DNA of 64,000 nt, taken from NCBI GenBank assembly GCA_033794685.1, contig JARAYZ010000007.1, one strand, 5' to 3'. Numbering within the stretch: the stretch's first letter is position 1; each line of letters opens with the position of its first letter. The notes under the pieces were generated by a model, which worked only from the letters and a program-made list of their open reading frames with translations, searched no databases and was not told the DNA's origin. A program made the translations under genes and the position numbers. Source of the DNA: Lentzea sp033794685 (GTDB lineage Bacteria; Actinomycetota; Actinomycetes; Mycobacteriales; Pseudonocardiaceae). Below, piece by piece: positions 25,901-34,696 of the stretch.

Positions 25901-26308
25901 CTCCGACTCGCGCTCGACCTCGGCGCCGCCGACGTGAGCCGCCGTGTCCTGGAACTTTGTGACGTGGAGGCCTCGAAAGAAGTGGTTCCCGCCGGAGCAT
26001 TCGTCGCTCACGCGCGATGCCGCGGTCTTGTCGACCGTGATGCCGCACTGCTCCGTACTGCGATCGACCACTGCCAAGGCGCCGGCCGGTGGCTCGATGC
26101 GGCCGAGGCAACGGAGGACATCGCGGTCGTCCTGGCTGAGGTCGATGAGCCGCAGGAGGCGATGGCCGCGCTACACCAGGCGATTTCCGCCTACGAGGAG
26201 CTCGGCGCGACATGGGATATCAGTCGGGCGCGTGCGCGGGTTCAGCAGGCGGCAGCAGGTCCGGCAGGCGCCGACGCCCACACCGACGACAGTTCCCCGG
26301 CAAGGTGA
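22931..26308 (+). CDS. SARP-family transcriptional activator with AAA ATPase and TPR-like region
   Basis: The protein has 1125 residues from the GTG at 22931, which has AGGA just upstream; a GTG 13 codons earlier is possible. Domains in order: OmpR-like winged-helix DNA-binding domain (SIKLLGPVRAFRDNEPVDLG, NEIIDGLWGDTAPASVDSAI), bacterial transcriptional activation domain to about residue 265, then a STAND-type ATPase with Walker A GEPGIGKTALL and Walker B LALVIDDVHWAD. A long helical repeat region runs to the end. Such large SARPs activate antibiotic clusters. It converges with a second SARP 10 bp away; the prenyltransferase cluster 5.4 kb downstream is a likely target (inference). Confidence 0.88.
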   Translation: MSGQTGLDAKLSPGEVLTRVAHLSIKLLGPVRAFRDNEPVDLGAPRMRAMLSLLAARAEQVVSRNEIIDGLWGDTAPASVDSAIYTYVSSLRRVLEPDRTRRSDPTVLASAGSGYALRIDRNDIDAHRFETSVDSAYRMEANGALAELDRALALWEGEPLDGIACPFADVYRVHLLDLRLAARQKRAELMLDAGLAEHAVPDLDMLVREHPAREDITALFMTALYQLDRRDEALATFAQARSHLVEELGIEPGAELTSLYERIRSENGLPPPRQSTEIAATRPMLVGRATEVRPVLDAMERLRGGRGGCVWLDGEPGIGKTALLTSATDIAGIRVLSATGDELGHRFAFRLILRCLGVSATSTDPRCVAAARDLDTLHNVPSPGGASDAELVAVDRLVDLVDQLCADQPLALVIDDVHWADEASVLVLHRLVRLTGQRPILLLCASRLVHGERLCIRLRRAFTAAGGDHITLGPLSPDAIAELASGIAGTEGMGLGRAITLAGGNPHYLEEVVRCLLADPTWAGVRGGEIARDAPIRLPQSLTASLTRHLDTLSPGTVEVLRHASLLGAEFSIKEAALVMTRPMSTLMEAIDEACAVGLLTSAGINLAFRHPIVQLCLRESTPSSVREAMHHDAATALLRMGAPPHKIASHIVATTTMPNVVVVPWLMRNAEKLLECSAEVLAELLTRLLASAALEGGERESFTLVLARALFQLGRPAGDAAQQVLARTHDAALTVEMLWVLAQERHHDGDLDAATGLITEAFDEADQTTSWPALLHAKKATIAADAGDLPVALDSAASAIQHASDDRATVFAEHAMWCVRTVQRDHLTSLSHIERALAAADRLGNANHLKAGLAESQRFSLLNLERDPGAADIVHDYQTGRWRRVFDFADTSSGSLELRAPGFTVTPHAMASIISVRRNDHAAALHHLNIATARGPRSAAVLEHHGIPTVALALVHELEGSKEDALTTLRSLLDQEETPVARAQWLPLVLRLALDLGAADVSRRVLELCDVEASKEVVPAGAFVAHARCRGLVDRDAALLRTAIDHCQGAGRWLDAAEATEDIAVVLAEVDEPQEAMAALHQAISAYEELGATWDISRARARVQQAAAGPAGADAHTDDSSPAR

Positions 26309-26317
26309 TGACCGGAC

Positions 26318-29300
26318 TCATGCCGTCGTCACACCGTTAAGCCGGGTCCGCATACGTTTGAGATCCCATCTGGCATGCAGCTCACCGTAAATGACGGCGG
26401 CCTGCCGCGCGGCGGTCCGGCATTCGTCCGCGTTCCCCATCGCCTGATGAACCACCGCGAGATCCTCAAGCGTGTACCCCAGCTCCACCTTTCTGCCCAC
26501 CTGCCGGTAGTGCTTCGCCACGGACGCGAGCTCCCGCGCGTCGGAGTCCACCAGCGCGCGGCAACGCCGTGCGGCGGCGGAGGCACGTGCCGGCGTCGGT
26601 TCCATCGTCGCCTCCGCCTCGCAGGCCTCCACCGCCGCCAGCGCGGTCTTCGTGTCGCCGACTTCGAGGGAAAGCCGTACGAGGTCGGGCAACCACTGAT
26701 GCCTCAGCATCATCTGCGCGTACTTGGTGTCGAGGATCGTCGCCAGCACGGCGATTCCGGCGTGCGGATCACCCGACCGCACAGATGCCAGAGCGCGAGC
26801 GGCCATGAGGAAGTCGCAGTTCTCGCGATCGGCGGCCGTCACCAGCGGTAGGTTCAAACCGGCTTCGAGGTGCCCGTTCAGCGCAGCATCGTCATCCTGG
26901 TGCACCGCGATCAACGCTCCCACGCCGTGCATGAGGAGCACGGGACCGCCTTCTCTCAGTCCGAACCCGGTGAAGGTGGAACCGCCGATGACCCGACCGA
27001 GCCTGGCCGCGCACTCACTCCAGTCGCCGAGCCAGAAATGGTGCACCGCCGCAGCGACGTGCAGTCCCGCGTCCGGAGCACCCCTTTGAGCGGCGATCTC
27101 GAACGCGAGGCGCAGCGTCTCGCTGGCGTCGTCCAGCCGATCGAGACACTGCAAGGTGAACAGGCGGTTGTCCAGTACGACGAGACGAAGGTCGGTCAGG
27201 CCCACGTCGGTCCCGATCACCGCCAGCGCCCGGTCGAGGTGTCCCACGGCGCGACCGTAGTCACGGCGTACCGCATCGACTTGCCAGAGCACCTCAAGGG
27301 ACTGCCCGATCGAGAACGGATCGTCCGCTCGTTCGCCCTCCGAGATGCTCTCCCGCGCGCTGACGACCGACTTGTCCAGGTCACCGAGTCCTGCCCGCTG
27401 CACCAGCGAAAGCAGGGACAGCAGCCTTCCTCTCCAAGGATCGGGCAGTGCCGGCTCCGCGAGTGCGGTTTCGATCTCCGTGATCGCTTCCGCAGCGCGC
27501 GACGCGCGGTAAGGCAGATAGGCGAGAATCCATCGCATCTCAGCCGCCTGGTGCGGGTCGTCCAGCAGTCTGAGTGCCAGGCGTGCGCGCTGTTCGGCTT
27601 CGGTGTCGCGGCCGACGCGGAACAGCGCGCTGCTCAGCTGTGCGGCCAGCACTCCGCGGTGGACCTCGGAAGTGTCGTCCGCATCAAGGGCACGGCGCAG
27701 CAACTCGATGCAGACCACAGGAGCCTGGTAGGTCAGGGCGGGCGCGGCTCCGGAAAGCCATTCGACCACCCACTCGCTCGTCTCGCCGGACGCGAGCACC
27801 TGCTCCGCCACGAAGCTTGAGGTGGCACCGGATCTGGCGAGCATCTCGGCTGCCTGGTGATGAAGTCCGATCCGCAGCCCCAGCGGCATCCGCTCGTAGA
27901 TCGCCTGCCTGATGAGCGGGTGCCGGAAGGCGAGCCGGTTTCCCGCCTCGCGCAGCACGCTGCCCGCGAACGCCTCCTCGATGGCGGGCAACAACGCGGA
28001 CACCCCGCGCTCGCTGACCGTCGCGAGATCGGTGACGCTGAACTCGGTTCCCAGCAACGCGGCCCAGCTCAGCACGTCACGGGTCTGAGACGACAGGAAG
28101 TCGAGGCGCATGGAGACGGCGGCGACCAACGAGACCGGCACGTGCTCGAAGGTCGCCGAACTCACCTCCGCGGTGCCTGACTCGATCCGCACGGCCTCGT
28201 CACGGAGCAGGATGTCCGCCATCTCCCGCAGGAACAGCGGGTTGCCCGCCGCACGTTCGACGATCCTGCTGAGCTCCGCGCCAGGACGCGCGCCGACGAG
28301 GTCGCCGATCATGGTGTCGACGGCCTGCTCGGTCAGCGGCGCGAGGTCGAGCACCGTGCCACCCGCCGACGTCATGGCCAGGCGCAGCTGAGTCACCTCG
28401 GCCCTGGCAGGAAGTGGGCGAGCGGCGCAGATCACCAGCAGTGGCAGATGCGTGGTCAGCGAGCACAAGCGATGCGCCACCTCCAGGCTCGCCTCGTCCG
28501 CCCACTGGACGTCGTCCAGGACGATCACGAGCGGGCCTCTGGCGCAGAGGTTCTCGGCCAAGCCGATGATCTTGTCGATGGTGCCGAAGATCGGCAGCCC
28601 GCCGCCGAGGGACACGCTCTGCGCGTCGTCGTGCACCGACCGCCAGATGGCCAGCTTGTGCTCGTTCGAGGTGTGCGCGTCGATCCCGAAGCAGTCGAAC
28701 GCGAGATTCAGCGGAAACCGTTGTCCCAGCTCGTCCGCGACGGCCTGCGCGCGTTGGCACGACCTCGCCGCGGCGAGTGAGAGTGCCGCGCTCAGCAGCG
28801 CGGACTTGCCGATCCCCATCTCGCCCTCTACCCAAATGGCCGATCCGGTTCCTTCCGCGACGTCCCACACCGCCGCTCTCACGGCCGCGAGTTCCTCCAC
28901 GCGACCGAACAACGCGAGAGACTCGTTGTCGTCTTCCGCCTCCGACGGCGCGTGCGGGATCGCGAGATCGCGGTCGTCGGACAGGATGCGCTCGTGAAGC
29001 TCGCGCAACGAAGCGTCCGGCTCGACGCCCAGTTCGCTGATGTAGAAGGTGCGCGTGGAGCGGAAGAACTCCAGTGCGTCCGCGATCCTTCCGCCCTCGT
29101 ACAACGCCCGCAGCAGCATCTCCCGCGGCTTGTCGCGGAACGGGTTCGCCGTGACGAACGCGGTGAGCTCGTGTACCGCCTGATCCCACCAGCCGATGGC
29201 CAGCAGCGCCTCCGCGCGGTGCTCCACCATCGAACGATGCGCCTCGACCAGCCTGCCGCGCTCGTGCTCGGCCCAGGGGCCGGGGACACCGGACAACGGC

Positions 29301-29749
29301 TCGCCCCTCCACAAGGCCAGTGCCGCGTCCACTGTCTCCAAAGCTGCCGCCGGCGACTCGTTCGCGAGCTGGGTCCTGACGAGAGCCTCGGCGTCCACGA
29401 ACCGGAAAGCGTCGACCTGATCGTGGTTCAGGCGCAGCAGGTAGCCCGCGCCCTCCGACAGCAGCAGAGTCGACGCGTTGCGATCGCGCTGCGGCTCCAG
29501 CGCCCGTCTCAACGCCGAGATGTGGGTGTGCAGAATGCCCCGGCCCGACACCGGCGCCACGTCTCCCCAGAGCCCGGCGACGAGTTCGTCGGTCTGCACG
29601 ACTCTGCCCGCGCGGAGCGCGAGCATGGCGAAGATCGCCTGGGCCTGACCGGAACCGAGCGCGACCTCCTGACTTCCCCGCCACGCCCGCACCGGTCCGA
29701 ACACCTGCACCTGCGACAACAACCCACGCTTCACCGCGCGCACGGACAT
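26318..29749 (-). CDS. Second large SARP-family activator with AAA ATPase
   Basis: The product has 1143 residues from the ATG at 29749, with GAGGA six bases upstream; the longer GTG frame adds four residues. Architecture matches the convergent gene: winged helix and BTAD (SQVQVFGPVRAWRGSQEVAL, DELVAGLWGDVAP, GAGYLLRLNHDQVDAF), then Walker A GEMGIGKSALL and Walker B LVIVLDDVQWAD, then helical repeats. The DNA-binding regions differ, so the two paralogues probably bind different sites. The LuxR-type gene lies upstream in the same direction, 626 bp away. Confidence 0.88.
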   Translation of the reverse strand: MSVRAVKRGLLSQVQVFGPVRAWRGSQEVALGSGQAQAIFAMLALRAGRVVQTDELVAGLWGDVAPVSGRGILHTHISALRRALEPQRDRNASTLLLSEGAGYLLRLNHDQVDAFRFVDAEALVRTQLANESPAAALETVDAALALWRGEPLSGVPGPWAEHERGRLVEAHRSMVEHRAEALLAIGWWDQAVHELTAFVTANPFRDKPREMLLRALYEGGRIADALEFFRSTRTFYISELGVEPDASLRELHERILSDDRDLAIPHAPSEAEDDNESLALFGRVEELAAVRAAVWDVAEGTGSAIWVEGEMGIGKSALLSAALSLAAARSCQRAQAVADELGQRFPLNLAFDCFGIDAHTSNEHKLAIWRSVHDDAQSVSLGGGLPIFGTIDKIIGLAENLCARGPLVIVLDDVQWADEASLEVAHRLCSLTTHLPLLVICAARPLPARAEVTQLRLAMTSAGGTVLDLAPLTEQAVDTMIGDLVGARPGAELSRIVERAAGNPLFLREMADILLRDEAVRIESGTAEVSSATFEHVPVSLVAAVSMRLDFLSSQTRDVLSWAALLGTEFSVTDLATVSERGVSALLPAIEEAFAGSVLREAGNRLAFRHPLIRQAIYERMPLGLRIGLHHQAAEMLARSGATSSFVAEQVLASGETSEWVVEWLSGAAPALTYQAPVVCIELLRRALDADDTSEVHRGVLAAQLSSALFRVGRDTEAEQRARLALRLLDDPHQAAEMRWILAYLPYRASRAAEAITEIETALAEPALPDPWRGRLLSLLSLVQRAGLGDLDKSVVSARESISEGERADDPFSIGQSLEVLWQVDAVRRDYGRAVGHLDRALAVIGTDVGLTDLRLVVLDNRLFTLQCLDRLDDASETLRLAFEIAAQRGAPDAGLHVAAAVHHFWLGDWSECAARLGRVIGGSTFTGFGLREGGPVLLMHGVGALIAVHQDDDAALNGHLEAGLNLPLVTAADRENCDFLMAARALASVRSGDPHAGIAVLATILDTKYAQMMLRHQWLPDLVRLSLEVGDTKTALAAVEACEAEATMEPTPARASAAARRCRALVDSDARELASVAKHYRQVGRKVELGYTLEDLAVVHQAMGNADECRTAARQAAVIYGELHARWDLKRMRTRLNGVTTA

Positions 29750-30375
29750 AAGCGTCCTCACGTTTCTGCTCCACTGGAGACTACTGATCCAGTGCCTCGT
29801 TATCGAGGATCACGAGCAGAGTGTTTCCAACGCCGGGGACGGCAGCGCCGCCCATCACCGAGCACGCACGGGCCATCACCCGTCGCGGCCGGACGAACCG
29901 CCGACGCAGACCGTCCACGCGGCGCCGTCCGATCGGCGCGGCTCGTCGTGGGAGCACACCAGCACGCCGCCGCGCCCAACCCTTTCAGGCCGAGCGCGGC
30001 GGCGTATTTCTCAATCACCCCTGCTGTACTTGCACTTGCTGATGTAACTCACTTCACCCTGATGACCAATTCGCCTTCGTCACTTTCTCTCGCGCAGCCA
30101 CCTCATTTCTCGATCATCCACGGAAGTCGGAAGCCGTCGCGTGTCGTTCGACCGGCATGGTGCCCACCCGCACCCACTGCGCCTGGCCGCGGCGCCGGTA
30201 CACACTGTCACTCCTGGGAGGCCGGCTCCTGCTCGGCGCCATCCCCGCCCATCAGCACACCAAGATCAGCCAAGAACCAAGAGTCGATCAGACCGTCATT
30301 CCCGCTTTCGCACGCTTCACTCATGTCACGAACCTCTCGCCGCAGCAGTATCCGACTGACCGAACCGCACCTGAC
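29750..30375. other. 626-bp stretch without a supported gene
   Basis: Between the SARP start and the LuxR stop. Short frames exist on both strands but none has convincing codon bias or a ribosome site. It presumably holds the SARP promoter and the LuxR terminator; no clear hairpin was found. Confidence 0.4.
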
Positions 30376-31005
30376 TCAGATGAGTCCCGCTCGCATCGCG
30401 TACGCCACCGCGTGAGCGCGGTTACGCAGTTTGAGCCTGCTGGTCACTCCGTGAACCACGTTCTTCATCGTCCGCTCCGAATAGCAGAGCTTGTCGGCGA
30501 TCTCTTCGGTGGTCAGGCCATCCGCCATCAGTCGAAGCACGTCGATCTCCCGTGGCGTGAGCCCGGCCGAGTTGAGGCCCAGCGGAGCGAGAACCTCCCG
30601 CTGCAGCTTCCCGAGGTGCTTGATCAACGCACCCTGCAGTCGCGAGGGAAGGGCGCCGGCCCCGCCCACCGCGGCCCTCACCGCGTCGCCCAGCCGCTCA
30701 CCCGTCACGGTCTGGCAGGGCACGATCGCCATCACCCCGCACTCGACGACGGTGAACAGCTCCTCCTGCGTGATCTCCTTGATCACCAGCACCACCGGTG
30801 TACCACCGGTCTGGGCCGCACGCCTCAGCGACAGCACCAGGTCCGGCTTCAGGCGATCTGCCGAAAGCACCAGCACATCAGCGGCTTCGTCACCCGGCCG
30901 ATCGGTCTCCAGCACGTGGATCGCCTGTTGCGTCCGCAACATGCTGGCCAGACCGGCTTCACTGACCGGATCGGCTGCGCGAACTCTGACGCGGACTTCC
31001 TTCAC
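30376..31005 (-). CDS. LuxR-type regulator with an atypical receiver domain
   Basis: The protein has 209 residues from the GTG at 31005, preceded by GGAGG at 5 bases. A 36-codon in-frame extension lacks a ribosome site. The C-terminal LuxR HTH is clear (LTPREIDVLRLMADGLTTEE, then IADKLCYSERTMKNVVHGV). The N-terminal 125 residues resemble a response-regulator receiver, but the strand that should end in the phospho-accepting Asp reads ADVLVLSAD, with Ser at that place. It may therefore be phosphorylation-independent. No histidine kinase is adjacent. It is divergent from the prenyltransferase gene across 746 bp and is a plausible direct regulator. Confidence 0.82.
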   Translation of the reverse strand: MKEVRVRVRAADPVSEAGLASMLRTQQAIHVLETDRPGDEAADVLVLSADRLKPDLVLSLRRAAQTGGTPVVLVIKEITQEELFTVVECGVMAIVPCQTVTGERLGDAVRAAVGGAGALPSRLQGALIKHLGKLQREVLAPLGLNSAGLTPREIDVLRLMADGLTTEEIADKLCYSERTMKNVVHGVTSRLKLRNRAHAVAYAMRAGLI

Positions 31006-31751
31006 GGCCGCCTCCCTCACCTGGTTGAGCTTCGCCTGTCTGGCCTGGCTGACAGGTCCAAGACTGCGATCAGGTTCTCCAGACCTTCTTAAGACGCGGA
31101 CCGGAGGACTCAACGCGCTGATCAGAAGACTCTTCCGGGCTCAAGTCCCGTCAGCTCGGGCACGCAGGTCCACGTCAGCGGGGCGCGACACCAGTTCCCC
31201 GATTCAAAGGGCCGCCACAGCCTCACGCCGCCCTACCCCAGCAATCCAAACCCGACCCGGGCGAGCCCTCCGCCTCGGAATCCTCCGGACCACACAAGCT
31301 CAGCAGGCAGCACAACGCGTTGCCCCATGGCTTCGCTCAGCAATGACATCGCCGCCATCGGCGGACAACAAAGGCAACACCGGGAACAATTCGGGCACAC
31401 TTCGTACAGCTCGTGAGCTCCCCTCGCGCCCTCTCAAACGAGATACGTCGCCAGCACAGCGTACGTACGCTCGCTGTCCGCCTCCGCACCTCAAGCCCAT
31501 CGGAGCAGGCACTTCTGCCGCCACCGCAACACATCGACGAAATCGTTCGCACTCAACAGACCTTCTGACGTCAAGCTGAGGTTTGGTTGATGCAGCCTTG
31601 ATTCTCCGGGAGCATGGGCGTAGGTACTTGATCTGTCCGCACGCGAATGTCGCACTCTCGAACATCCGACGTGTCGGCGTCTCCGTTCTCCCTTCCCGCT
31701 TGGTGATGCTGTTTCAGCGCGTGCTGAAGCACGTACGTCGACAGGAGCCGC
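31006..31751. promoter_or_regulatory. 746-bp divergent regulatory region with a 14-bp palindrome
   Basis: Gene-free region between the LuxR-type regulator and the prenyltransferase gene. A perfect palindrome AGCGTACGTACGCT occupies 31458-31471. A related ACGTACGT core lies at about 31732-31739, just before the prenyltransferase ribosome site. Both could be operator sites for one of the adjacent regulators. No confident -10/-35 pair could be assigned. Confidence 0.45.
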
Positions 31752-32642
31752 ATGTCCGATCTTCACGACTTCACCGCCGAGGACTTCCAGCGGGACGTCA
31801 GCAGGACCGCCGCCGCGATCGGCGCTCCCTGCGACCCGCACACGGCGTCGGACGTCTTCACCGCGTTTCCCGAGCCGTTTCTCTCCGGTTCGGTTCTGTG
31901 GCGCAGCACCGATCAGGCACAGGCCCCGCTGTCCTACCGGATCTTTCCCACGTCACCGATCGACACCACCGAACGCGCCCTCGCCGCAGGCCTTCTGCCC
32001 GCTGATCACCCTCTGCTCCCACTGGCACGGGCATGGGGCGGGTTGTACGACGGCAGGACGCGCCACTCGTGCTCGTTCGACTCGGACTTCGGCCTGACGA
32101 AGACCTGGTTCTACTTCGGCACCAAACGGCCGCACGACGAGATCCTCGGTGCCCCCGGCGTCCCGGCCGTGCTCACGAACCGCATCGGCGAGTTCGCCGA
32201 GCTGAACCTGCGACGGATCAGCTTCGCCGCCGTCGACTGGCGACAGGGATCGGTGGTGCTGGACTTCGACATCGACGGATCGCTGTCCCGTTCGGACCTT
32301 GATCGCCATGTCAGGCTGGCAGGAGGCGCGCCCGTCGATCCGGCCACCGCCGACACCGTCGTCCAGCACATCTCGCGTGACTACTGCGTCGCGCTCGGGG
32401 TCGACGCCACCACCGGCAAGGCGTTCGACGTCGGGGTCTCCGTCCTCGACGTACCCGTCGAGACGTTGCCACCGTTGCCGACACGGCTCACCGGCTTCTT
32501 CGGCGACATTCCGGTCAGTCGCAACGAGTTCACCGTGTTCGGCTGGTCGTTCGGCCGCCACGGCACCTACCTCAAGTCGGAACGGCAGTACGCGGGGGAC
32601 ATCCGCGCCGTGCTCGACACGTGGGCCAAAGAAACCAACTGA
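31752..32642 (+). CDS. ABBA-fold aromatic prenyltransferase, CloQ/NovQ-like
   Basis: A 296-residue soluble protein, the usual size for the family, with AGGAG before the ATG. Blocks I recognise from CloQ/NovQ are the N-terminal FQRDVSRTAAAIGAP, GSVLWRSTDQAQAPLSYRIF, AKTW-like LTKTWFYFGTKRPHDEIL, RISFAAVDWRQGSVVLDF, DYCVALGVDATTGKAFDVGV and the C-terminal FTVFGWSFGRHGTYLKSERQ. CloQ transfers dimethylallyl from DMAPP to C-3 of 4-hydroxyphenylpyruvate without needing a metal. The downstream CloR-like gene supports the same substrate here. The family tolerates varied acceptors, so substrate identity is inference. Confidence 0.85.
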   Translation: MSDLHDFTAEDFQRDVSRTAAAIGAPCDPHTASDVFTAFPEPFLSGSVLWRSTDQAQAPLSYRIFPTSPIDTTERALAAGLLPADHPLLPLARAWGGLYDGRTRHSCSFDSDFGLTKTWFYFGTKRPHDEILGAPGVPAVLTNRIGEFAELNLRRISFAAVDWRQGSVVLDFDIDGSLSRSDLDRHVRLAGGAPVDPATADTVVQHISRDYCVALGVDATTGKAFDVGVSVLDVPVETLPPLPTRLTGFFGDIPVSRNEFTVFGWSFGRHGTYLKSERQYAGDIRAVLDTWAKETN

Positions 32643-32676
32643 CGAACCGAGATCCGGTTTCATCGAGGAGAAGACC

Positions 32677-33465
32677 GTGACGAAATCCGCTCAGGCCGCA
32701 GACAACCAGTTTCTGCCAGAGGCGACCTTCGACAACACCGCCGAGGAGCGTACGTACCTCAAGTCGCGCCTGTGCGCGGCGTTCTGGCATTTCGCGAGCC
32801 TTGGTTTCGACGAGGGCATCGCCGGGATCATCACGGTGCGGGACCCGGAGGACACCGGGACGTTCTGGACCAATCCGATCACGGTGCCGTTCGCGCACAT
32901 GACGCCCGACCAGCTCATCCGCGTCGACGGGGCGACCGGACTCACCGTGGAGGGAAACGGCGTCGTCAACCTTCCCGCTTTCTCCATCCACGCCGAGATC
33001 CACGCGGCGCGCCCGGACACCCAAGCGGCGATTCACCTGCACACCACCTACGGTCGCGCCTATTCGAGCCTCGGCAAGCTCCTGGAACCCATCACCCAGG
33101 ACCACACCGCGTTCTACGAGGACCACGCGATCTTCGACGACTTCACCGGCATCGTGTTCGACCGCGTGGAAGGCAAGCAGATCGCCGCCGCGCTCGGTGA
33201 TGCCAAGGGCGTGATCCTGCGCAACCACGGTCTCGTCGCCGTCGCGGAGACGCTCGACGCCGCCGTCTGGTGGTTCACCATCTTCGACACCTGTTGCCAC
33301 ATCAGCCTTCTCGCCGAGGCCGCTGGTGACCCGATCGCGCTCAACGACGAGGTCGCCCGGCTCACGGCCCAGCAGATCGGCAACCACCAGGTCGGCTACG
33401 CCAGCGCGCAGCGGTTGCTCGCTCGCGCCATCGACGCCAGAACTCAGGCGGGAGGTCGTTCGTGA
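32677..33465 (+). CDS. Class II aldolase/adducin-fold protein, CloR/NovR-like oxygenase
   Basis: The 262-residue protein starts at the GTG at 32677 with GAGGAG six bases upstream. It has the class II aldolase fold with metal-ligand histidines in AAIHLHTTYGRAYS and the NHG of GVILRNHGLVAVAETLDAA. In clorobiocin and novobiocin pathways, CloR/NovR proteins of this fold are non-haem iron oxygenases. They convert 3-dimethylallyl-4-hydroxyphenylpyruvate via the mandelate to 3-dimethylallyl-4-hydroxybenzoate. Placement 34 bp after a CloQ homologue makes the same role likely. The stop overlaps the P450 start, showing tight coupling. A plain aldolase activity is the alternative. Confidence 0.8.
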   Translation: MTKSAQAADNQFLPEATFDNTAEERTYLKSRLCAAFWHFASLGFDEGIAGIITVRDPEDTGTFWTNPITVPFAHMTPDQLIRVDGATGLTVEGNGVVNLPAFSIHAEIHAARPDTQAAIHLHTTYGRAYSSLGKLLEPITQDHTAFYEDHAIFDDFTGIVFDRVEGKQIAAALGDAKGVILRNHGLVAVAETLDAAVWWFTIFDTCCHISLLAEAAGDPIALNDEVARLTAQQIGNHQVGYASAQRLLARAIDARTQAGGRS

Positions 33466-34694
33466 CCGCTGGGAGCACGCTGGGGACCGACCTGTTCTCC
33501 CTGAGCAACCTGGAGCTCGTACCTGATCCGTACCCCACCTACTCCGGTCTGCGACGCACGGACCCCGTTCACCACTCGTCCATGTACGGTGGTTCCTGGG
33601 TCATCTTCTCCTACGAGGATGTCGTCGCACTGCTCAAAGATCCTCGCCTGACCAACAACCGTGCCACGCTTCCCATCAAAGCTCTCCCGCCGGAGCAACG
33701 CCAGGAGTTCGCGGACATCGTTCCTGTTCTGTCCCGATGGGTTGCCTTCTTCGACGGTCACGAGCACCAGATGCGCCGGCGCCACATGAACGCGGTGTGC
33801 GACCTGTTCTCCAGGGACCTCCTGGTGCCGGTCATCCAGAACGCGATCGACACTCTCCTGTCGAGATGGTCCCGCCGGCACGACCTGATCGAGGAGTTCG
33901 CGCGCCCGCTGCCGTCGATGGTCATCACCGAGTTGCTCGGAGCTCCGCGGCAAGACCACGAACAGCTGGCGAAGTGGTCCGACGACATCGCGTATCTCTT
34001 CGGTGCCAGCGCTCTCGTCGCGGACGACCTGCGCAGGGGCCGGCGTGCGATCCACGACTTCGCCGACTACCTGGGAGAACACGCCCACAACGCGATCCGC
34101 GGCCATCGTCCGACGATGATCACGAAGCTGGCCGAGGAGAGGACAGACGGTTTCCAGTTCCTTCTCAACGAGGCCTGCGCGCAGGGAATGCTGCTCATGT
34201 TCGCAGGCCTGGAACCGACCCGCTACCTCATCGGCAACGCGGTGTGGTCGTTGGAAGACCACCCGGAGCAACGGCATCTGCTGACGGAGAGCGACAGAAG
34301 CCTGCACTACGCGGTCGAGGAGTTCCTTCGCCACGACAGCCCGGTCCAGTACATCGGCCGCATGGCGGCGGAAGATTTCATCTACAAAGGACACAGGATC
34401 GAAGCGGGACAGCCGGTGCTGCTGTACATCGGTGCCGCGAACCGTGACGAGAACGCGTTTCGCGATCCCGAGAAGCTGGATCTCAATCGTCAGCACAACG
34501 CGCACCTGTCGTTCGGCCGTGGCACCCACAACTGCATTGGAGCCACTCTGGTCCGAGTACAGACCGGGATGGCGCTGCGCGCGCTCGCCACCCGCTTCCC
34601 CGCGTTACGGGTGGCACCCGAGGTGCCACCCGTGTACAACACCAACCTGGGGTTCCGCGGGTTCAGCTCACTGACAGTCCATACCGGACTCTGA
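33462..34694 (+). CDS. Cytochrome P450
   Basis: The protein has 410 residues, starting at a GTG that overlaps the previous stop by four bases, with GGGAGG upstream. The haem-binding loop FGRGTHNCIG is intact, as is the K-helix ExxR (EEFLRHDSPVQYIGR). The I-helix reads LMFAGLEPTRYLIG, with Glu-Pro-Thr replacing the more common E/D-T-T; this may affect proton delivery but occurs in other bacterial P450s. It is a soluble class I bacterial P450 needing ferredoxin and reductase from elsewhere, since none is encoded here. It is probably a tailoring hydroxylase or cyclase acting on the prenylated benzoate. Confidence 0.9.
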   Translation: MTAGSTLGTDLFSLSNLELVPDPYPTYSGLRRTDPVHHSSMYGGSWVIFSYEDVVALLKDPRLTNNRATLPIKALPPEQRQEFADIVPVLSRWVAFFDGHEHQMRRRHMNAVCDLFSRDLLVPVIQNAIDTLLSRWSRRHDLIEEFARPLPSMVITELLGAPRQDHEQLAKWSDDIAYLFGASALVADDLRRGRRAIHDFADYLGEHAHNAIRGHRPTMITKLAEERTDGFQFLLNEACAQGMLLMFAGLEPTRYLIGNAVWSLEDHPEQRHLLTESDRSLHYAVEEFLRHDSPVQYIGRMAAEDFIYKGHRIEAGQPVLLYIGAANRDENAFRDPEKLDLNRQHNAHLSFGRGTHNCIGATLVRVQTGMALRALATRFPALRVAPEVPPVYNTNLGFRGFSSLTVHTGL

Positions 34695-34696
34695 TC

